This document shows positions 58,846 to 64,000 of a stretch of DNA of 64,000 nt, one piece after another. Location of the stretch: assembly GCA_021825295.1 (NCBI GenBank), contig JAKAHV010000001.1:62001-126000 (forward strand), in the 5' to 3' direction. A program made the translations under genes and the position numbers. The stretch comes from Nitrospirota bacterium. GTDB lineage: Bacteria; Nitrospirota; Thermodesulfovibrionia; Thermodesulfovibrionales; JdFR-88. Numbering within the stretch: the stretch's first letter is position 1; the number at the start of each line of letters is the position of its first letter. The notes under the pieces were generated by a model, which saw nothing but the letters and a program-made list of their open reading frames with translations, made no database searches and had not been told where the DNA came from.

Positions 58846-59475
58846 TCAGAACAACCCGGTGCGCCGCGCGGAAGACTCGATGATATCGCGTATGGGGGCG
58901 TAGGTCTTCCTGTGGATCGGACACGGCCCGTATCTCCTCAGCGCCTCCAGATGCGTCTTCGTAAGGTATCCCTTGTGCGCATCGAAGCCGTATTGAGGAT
59001 AGAGACCGTGGTATTCGACCATCGCGCGGTCCCTCGCCACCTTGGCCAGTATGGAGGCCGCGCTGATGGCCGCCACGCTTGCGTCGCCCCCCACTATGGC
59101 AATGACGGGGACATCGAAGATTTTAGGTCTTTTATTGCCGTCCACGAGCACTTTTGCCGGCCTCACCTTCAGCCCGGAGACGGCGCGCTCCATCGCAAGC
59201 AGGCTCGCGTGAAGGACATTCAACCTCCCGATCTCCTCGAGGCTCGCCACCCCGATTCCCCATGCCAGGGCGCAGGATTTTATTTCCCCGCTCAGTTGCT
59301 CGCGCTTCCTGGCCGAAAGTTTTTTGGAGTCTGCCAGTCCGCAAACGGGGCGCGCAGGGTCCAGTATGACCGCGGCCGCATAGACCTCCCCGGCGCCCGC
59401 GCCGCGCCCGACCTCGTCGCAGCCGCACACGGGAATACCCCCGGCGCCGTCAAAGCCGGCGAATTCAAGCCCCAT
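58846..59475 (-). CDS. rnhB: Ribonuclease HII
   Basis: 209 residues from ATG 59475, which has GGGAGG nine bases upstream (a longer reading to 59505 lacks it). RNase HII cuts RNA in RNA-DNA hybrids and removes single ribonucleotides. Active-site acids are in CGCDEVGRG, LVDGNKRP and VGGDASVAAISAASILAKVARDR. The second residue of the DEAGRG motif is V here, and the usual GPLAGPV reads GAGAGEV, both conservative variations. It stands alone between panD and the efflux operon. Confidence 0.94.
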   Translation of the reverse strand: MGLEFAGFDGAGGIPVCGCDEVGRGAGAGEVYAAAVILDPARPVCGLADSKKLSARKREQLSGEIKSCALAWGIGVASLEEIGRLNVLHASLLAMERAVSGLKVRPAKVLVDGNKRPKIFDVPVIAIVGGDASVAAISAASILAKVARDRAMVEYHGLYPQYGFDAHKGYLTKTHLEALRRYGPCPIHRKTYAPIRDIIESSARRTGLF

Positions 59476-59663
59476 GTCTTCATCCCTCCCGGAAACATCC
59501 CGCATACTGGAAAATCTTCCCTTCGCCGGATTTCATTTTCAACTACCTTACATCAGAGACCGGCCCCAAATCCAGTCGCCCTTTTTTGAAGAGGGCCTGC
59601 GTAAGATTTGCGGGGCTGGCATCCGCCTGTCCCCAAGTCTTTACCCAAGCCCGGCGTATTGGT

Positions 59664-62600
59664 TTAATTATCCGAACGGATGTCAACCCTTTCAAACCGT
59701 CCAAATCTGAGCGCGAGTGTTGGCATTATAAGCAGGTTTAGAACGGTGGATGTTACCAGCCCGCCAAGTATTATCTGGGCCATGGGCCCCTCTATCTCAC
59801 GGCCGGGCGCGCCGCTGCCGATCGCAAGAGGCAGCAGCCCCAGCGCCGTGACGGACGCCGTCATCAGTATGGGCGCAAGCCGCTCTGAAGCGCCCCTCAC
59901 GGCCGTTTCCAGCCCCCATTCCATCCCTTCCACCCGCACAAGGTGCTCATAGTGGGATATGAGCATGACGGAATTCCGGAGCGTTATCCCGAAAAGAGTC
60001 ACGAAGCCCACAAGCGAGCCTATGGAGAGGAACCCGCCAGTGGCAAGGGCCACGAAGACGCCCCCGGCCAATGCGAATGGCAGGTTAAGCAATATCAGCA
60101 GGAGGTTTCTGTAACTCACCGTCACAATGGAAAGCAGCAGGATTATTCCAATGGCCGCGATAGCGGAATGGACGAACAGGTCCCTTTTCGTGCGCGCCTG
60201 CTCCTGTGCCGTCCCTGTAAAATCGATATAAGCGCCCGGCGGAAGCGGCAAACGGGCGGCAAGTGTTTTTTGCGCCTCCGCGACGAAAGAACTTAGGCTT
60301 CTGCCCTCCACGCGGCATGTTATCGTTTGTACGCGTCTTGCGTCCTGGTGCAGGATCATGAATCTGGAAGGCATCTCGCGCAGACTGGCCAGTTGGGAAA
60401 GGTTTACGTAAGTGCCATCGGAGTTTCTAAGCGGCAGATTTCCAAGTCCGGTTATGCTTTGCCTGTCTTTGGGGTCCAGGATAACGGATACATTGAAGAC
60501 CCTGTTGCCTTCGAATATCTGCCCAACCGTTTTCCCTGCGAAGGCCGTGTGTATGGCGTCCAAAACCTGCGCGGGCTCGAACCCCCAGCGCGCAAGGCCC
60601 GGTTTGTCCAGCGACACCAAAAGCTCCGGGGCCGAAGGCGGGGCCTGGAGCCTCACGCCGGCGGCGCCGCGGATGCCGCTTAATATTCCCGCAGCCTGGA
60701 CGGCCTTTTGATCGAGCATGTTCAAGTCATTGCCGTAAATGTTTACGGCAACCGGGGCCCTGTAGCCGGAGATGGTCTCGCCTATCCTTTCCGTAAGAAA
60801 AGTGTCTATGGAGGACGTTATGCCGGGGAATTGCCTGACGATGCCTCTTATCTGCTTTTTTGCCCGGTCGAATTTTCCCTTATCAAGGGGTTTCAGGGTC
60901 AGGTCGAATTCGCTCGCGTTTGTCCCCCTGGCCTCCTCGCCCGCTTCGGCCCTGCCCGCGCGCTGGGCTACCGACACCACGTAGGGCAGCCTGATGAGTT
61001 TCTCCTCCAAAAGCTTCCCGGTCCGCAGTGTCTCCTGAAGCGACGTGCCGGGGACGGCGGATACGTGTATTATGAAATTGCCTTCTATAAACTCGGGCAG
61101 AAACTTCCCTTTCAAAAACGGGATTACGGCAAGGGTGGCCGTAACAAGCAGGGCGGCCGCCGCGATGACCATTCCCGGATGTTTTTCCACGGCATGGATA
61201 GCCTTGCCGTAGCGCTCCTTCGTCCAGCGGACCACGGGCGGGTCTCCCGCTTTCAGTCTCCCGCCGCCAAGCATGATTAGCGACAGGGCCGGAGTCACCG
61301 TGAGGGCGACGAGCAAGGAAGATAGGATGGAAAATATGTAAGCAAGCCCGAGGGGCGCAAAAAACTTGCCGGCAACCCCGCTCATGGTAAGCACGGGTAT
61401 GAATACGAGCACCACCGCAAAGGTGGCATAGACCACGGCGCTCCTTACTTCCACGGATGCGTCATAAACCACCCGCAACACGGGGCGAGGTTTTTCAAGC
61501 AGCCGGTTTTCCCGGAGGCGCCGGAAGATGTTTTCCACGTCTATCACGGCATCGTCCACGACCTCGCCTATGGCGATCGCCAGTCCGCCGATGGTCATGG
61601 TATTTAAGCTCAGGCCCAGATGCTCGAGTATTACGACCGAGCCCAGCAGCGAAAGCGGTATCGCCGTGCAGGATATGGCCGCGGTCCTGAAATTGAACAA
61701 ATAAAGAAACAGCACGATTATGACGAGCAGCGCGCCCATCATGAGGGCGGAGTTTACGTTATGAAGCGCCGTGTCTATGAAACTGGCTGCGCGGAAGAGG
61801 CCGGGGTACATCGTTATTCCCTGCGATTCAAGGGCCGGGCGGAGTTCCGCGACGGCCGTGTCCAGGCCGCTTGCCACCTGCAGAGTGTTTGCGCCGTATT
61901 GGGCCGACACTACCATGATCATGCCGGGCCTGCCGTTTATCAGCCCCCCGCCTATCTGGGGGGCGGGCGCTTCCGTCACACGGGCAACGTCGCCCATCGT
62001 CACGTTCGCGCCAGCTTTATGCACGAGGACTGTCCCGGCAATCTCTTTCGCCGTCAGCGACTGGCCGGAGCTGACGATGGTTATCCGCTGGTTTGCGCCG
62101 TCTATGAAGCCCGCCCCTTCGAGGCCGGTCGCCTTTTTGGCCGCGGACATCACGTCTTCCAGGGAAAGGCCGTATCTTACCAGGCGCTCCGGCAGAATCT
62201 GTATCTGGAGCTGCCTGTCCTGGCTCCCGAATATCGCCACCTTCGAAACTCCCGGCACCGCGAGGAGCCGCGGCCTTACCGTCCAGTCCGCCACGGTCCG
62301 GAGATCCATCGGGGGGAGTTTATGGGAAGTCAGCCCGATTACCAGCACACTGCCCGTTGAGGACGTAAGCGGGGTCATCTCCGGCGTTATCCCCGCCGGG
62401 AGCTGGCCTGTAAGCGTGGAGAGGCGTTCCGCTATCTTCTGCCTCGCGAGATAGACGTCTGTCCCGGTTTTGAATTTTATTTTTATGACCGACAAACCCT
62501 GCATCGATCTGGACATCATGGACGATATGCCGCCAACTCCGCTGACGGCTATTTCAACCGGGCGGGTAATGAGCTGCTCGGCCTGATCGGGCGAAAAACC

Positions 62601-62816
62601 CGGGGCCTCGGTATGAATATTGACCTCGGGAGGCGCAAATTCCGGAAACACATCGTATCTGGCTTTCGTAAGCGAATAGACGCTGTAACCAAGAAACAGC
62701 GCGGCCAGCGCTATGATTATGCCTCGCCGGCGCAGTGCGAAACGGACTATTGTCCCCAGTATGCCCCCCCTCCCGTCACGGGAGGGATGTTGATCATGTT
62801 CCCCCTCAGCGCTCAA
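59664..62816 (-). CDS. RND efflux transporter permease, CusA/CzcA-like (HME family)
   Basis: 1050 residues, the usual RND length. Twelve membrane helices in two halves with two large periplasmic loops. The start is TTG 62816 (GGGGGAG seven bases upstream), in a TTGA overlap with the adaptor stop. The proton-relay helix reads GGLAIAIGEVVDDAVIDVENI, with the two aspartates; the common heavy-metal subfamily has DFGxxVDGAV instead. Likely exports metal ions or small toxic compounds across the envelope with the adaptor and outer-membrane genes behind it; the substrate cannot be read from sequence. Confidence 0.92.
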   Translation of the reverse strand: MSAEGEHDQHPSRDGRGGILGTIVRFALRRRGIIIALAALFLGYSVYSLTKARYDVFPEFAPPEVNIHTEAPGFSPDQAEQLITRPVEIAVSGVGGISSMMSRSMQGLSVIKIKFKTGTDVYLARQKIAERLSTLTGQLPAGITPEMTPLTSSTGSVLVIGLTSHKLPPMDLRTVADWTVRPRLLAVPGVSKVAIFGSQDRQLQIQILPERLVRYGLSLEDVMSAAKKATGLEGAGFIDGANQRITIVSSGQSLTAKEIAGTVLVHKAGANVTMGDVARVTEAPAPQIGGGLINGRPGMIMVVSAQYGANTLQVASGLDTAVAELRPALESQGITMYPGLFRAASFIDTALHNVNSALMMGALLVIIVLFLYLFNFRTAAISCTAIPLSLLGSVVILEHLGLSLNTMTIGGLAIAIGEVVDDAVIDVENIFRRLRENRLLEKPRPVLRVVYDASVEVRSAVVYATFAVVLVFIPVLTMSGVAGKFFAPLGLAYIFSILSSLLVALTVTPALSLIMLGGGRLKAGDPPVVRWTKERYGKAIHAVEKHPGMVIAAAALLVTATLAVIPFLKGKFLPEFIEGNFIIHVSAVPGTSLQETLRTGKLLEEKLIRLPYVVSVAQRAGRAEAGEEARGTNASEFDLTLKPLDKGKFDRAKKQIRGIVRQFPGITSSIDTFLTERIGETISGYRAPVAVNIYGNDLNMLDQKAVQAAGILSGIRGAAGVRLQAPPSAPELLVSLDKPGLARWGFEPAQVLDAIHTAFAGKTVGQIFEGNRVFNVSVILDPKDRQSITGLGNLPLRNSDGTYVNLSQLASLREMPSRFMILHQDARRVQTITCRVEGRSLSSFVAEAQKTLAARLPLPPGAYIDFTGTAQEQARTKRDLFVHSAIAAIGIILLLSIVTVSYRNLLLILLNLPFALAGGVFVALATGGFLSIGSLVGFVTLFGITLRNSVMLISHYEHLVRVEGMEWGLETAVRGASERLAPILMTASVTALGLLPLAIGSGAPGREIEGPMAQIILGGLVTSTVLNLLIMPTLALRFGRFERVDIRSDN

Positions 62817-63889
62817 TCTTCATCTCCCCCTTCTTCCTGCCCGCCTGTGGCCTTTGGCGTGCTCTCCGCTGATAGCAGGGCCTGCGTTCCCCTGACCACG
62901 ATCCGGTCCCCGGCGGAAAAAATATCGGAGACGAAATATCCTCCATTTACCTGGCTTGACGCACTGGCGGGCACTTCCACCCTGGAAAAACCCGTTCCGG
63001 TCTTCTTTATATAAACCCATGCCTTGTCCTGGAGCCATACCACGGCGGAAAACGGGACGAAAAACCCGCTTTCGCTTTTACCGGAGGGAAACAGCGCCGC
63101 CACATTCATCCCCGGAATGAGTCCGGCGGGACGCGACGGCGCCATATATATGAAGCTCGGCCCCTGTATGCGCGGGTCGGTCTCTTTTGAGCGCGCCATG
63201 AATTTTGCGGGAGCCGTCCGGCCTCCCGGCGATTGAATGATTATCTCCCGGGCAATGCCACGCAGGGCTTCGGCGGGGGAAAGTGTGACCCGGACCAAAA
63301 CATCCCTGTTACTGACGACCCCCTGGTATTGCGGGGTGAAATTGAATATCCATTTGGAGATGGCGCCGCCCCATTCGAGGTTTATCTCGTCCCTTGCCCC
63401 CTGAAGCGACCATCGCGCATTGTCCACATTCGCCCTGGCTGAAGCGAGCGCCGCGCCGGCCGCCTCGACGTCCCGGTCGGAGACATTTTTGGCGTTTTCA
63501 TTTAATGCTTTCAGGCGCGCATATTCTTTTTTCGAAGCCAAAAACTCCGCCTGCGCCCTTTCGAGGGAAGCCATGGCGGAAACGTAAATATCCCTGGCCC
63601 TGAAAAGCGGGTCCGGCTGAAGGACCGTCCCATATGCCTCGATCCTCCTTGCGTAACGGACGGGCTTTACGGGTTCGGCAGTTATGCCGTCCGCGGCCTG
63701 TTCCTGCTCACTCAGCACTACAGTGTAGCCGCCCGTTTTGACGCCGGTTTCGGGCGGGTCCGCAATGGTCTTGCTGACCGGATGCCTAAAGACGCTCCAC
63801 GCGAAAAATCCCGCAAGCCAGGAAACAAAAAACACGATCGCCGCGATCAAAACCTTTTTGCCGCGCCCCTGAGCCGTAGTGGTTTTCAT
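62813..63889 (-). CDS. RND periplasmic adaptor (membrane fusion protein)
   Basis: 358 residues. An N-terminal membrane anchor or signal (about 12-33), a short coiled-coil hairpin (about 95-180) and a C-terminal beta-domain (FFVPFSAVVWLQDKAWVYIKKTG, GDRIVVRG). Adaptors join the RND pump to the outer-membrane channel. No heavy-metal-binding N-terminal extension or Met-rich motif like that of CusB is visible. ATGA and TTGA overlaps link it to the genes on both sides, so all three form one operon. Confidence 0.88.
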   Translation of the reverse strand: MKTTTAQGRGKKVLIAAIVFFVSWLAGFFAWSVFRHPVSKTIADPPETGVKTGGYTVVLSEQEQAADGITAEPVKPVRYARRIEAYGTVLQPDPLFRARDIYVSAMASLERAQAEFLASKKEYARLKALNENAKNVSDRDVEAAGAALASARANVDNARWSLQGARDEINLEWGGAISKWIFNFTPQYQGVVSNRDVLVRVTLSPAEALRGIAREIIIQSPGGRTAPAKFMARSKETDPRIQGPSFIYMAPSRPAGLIPGMNVAALFPSGKSESGFFVPFSAVVWLQDKAWVYIKKTGTGFSRVEVPASASSQVNGGYFVSDIFSAGDRIVVRGTQALLSAESTPKATGGQEEGGDED

Positions 63890-64000
63890 CTGTTTACCCC
63901 ATTTGTTATCGACCCGTTTGGAAGCGGGCCCGTCAAATTAAGCGGCCGCTGCACCGCGTCTTCAAGCTGTCCCAAAGACTGTTGAACGGCAATGAAAGCA
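63886..64000 (-). CDS. C-terminal end of an outer-membrane efflux protein (TolC family), cut by window edge
   Basis: The last 37 codons of a gene entering from beyond 64000: they read FIAVQQSLGQLEDAVQRPL, then a Pro/Asn-rich tail ending at TGA 63886-63888. A C-terminus of this style, directly before an adaptor gene (ATGA overlap), fits the outer-membrane channel of a three-part RND efflux system. Too little is present for a firm family call. Confidence 0.6.
   Translation of the reverse strand, partial: AFIAVQQSLGQLEDAVQRPLNLTGPLPNGSITNGVNR

Overview
The window looks like chromosomal DNA of a flagellated, Gram-negative (diderm) bacterium of moderately high G+C content. It has a flagellar export and motor cluster with FlhF and FlhG (the usual pair setting polar flagellar number and position), a complete RND/adaptor/TolC-type envelope efflux operon, sigma-54 response regulators, and a ferredoxin-type 2-oxoacid oxidoreductase fragment. 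The gene mix suggests a Nitrospirota- or Desulfobacterota-like lineage. That is inference only: there is no rRNA here and I could run no search.

Layout. 1-14462 (minus strand): fliL-M-N-O-P-Q-R-flhB-A-F-G-fliA, then a HEAT-repeat gene, cheR, two cheY, cheA and the first codons of probably cheW. 14463-20168: a patchy interval with a nested palindromic repeat, pyruvate kinase, a lipoprotein with a seven-repeat beta-propeller, a decayed REP-type transposase inside terminal inverted repeats, and two further broken genes. 20169-32010: a lytic transglycosylase, then a second flagellar run read from high to low coordinate: flgB-flgC-fliE-F-G-H-I-J-motE-like-fliK-flgD-flgE. 32089-40757: two sigma-54 response regulators, two histidine kinases and a TPR lipo/periplasmic protein. 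40754-49466 (minus): housekeeping genes (queE, NAD salvage pair, coaD, rsmD, purN, an acetyltransferase, two subunits of a 2-oxoacid oxidoreductase, a diguanylate cyclase, a Ppx/GppA phosphatase). 49528-58618 (plus): a third sigma-54 regulator, yebC, a DUF502 membrane protein, glmU, glmS, a UvrD/PcrA helicase, gatC, panD. 58846-64000 (minus): rnhB and an RND efflux operon cut by the window edge.

How the parts work together. I could read four sigma-54-type -24/-12 elements with the correct N4 spacer, each just upstream of a flagellar or regulatory operon (fliL, flgB, fliK, and the TPR-kinase-regulator operon), and one sigma-28-type element inside the 3' end of fliA, in front of the HEAT-cheR-cheY-cheY-cheA genes. 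This reads as a three-tier cascade: an NtrC-type regulator (36653-38179) could switch on the TPR/FlrB-like/FlrC-like operon, FlrC-like plus sigma-54 could switch on the basal-body, export and hook operons, and FliA made from the fliL operon could then switch on chemotaxis. The promoters are sequence matches; the wiring is inference. Much of the flagellar cluster is translationally coupled through ATGA, TTGA, TAATG or TGATG junctions.

Several genes start 5-9 bases after a good -10 box and have no Shine-Dalgarno sequence (the regulator at 49528, gatC, ppx, possibly the regulator at 38179), which suggests leaderless transcripts. I found no rRNA, tRNA, CRISPR array or prophage.
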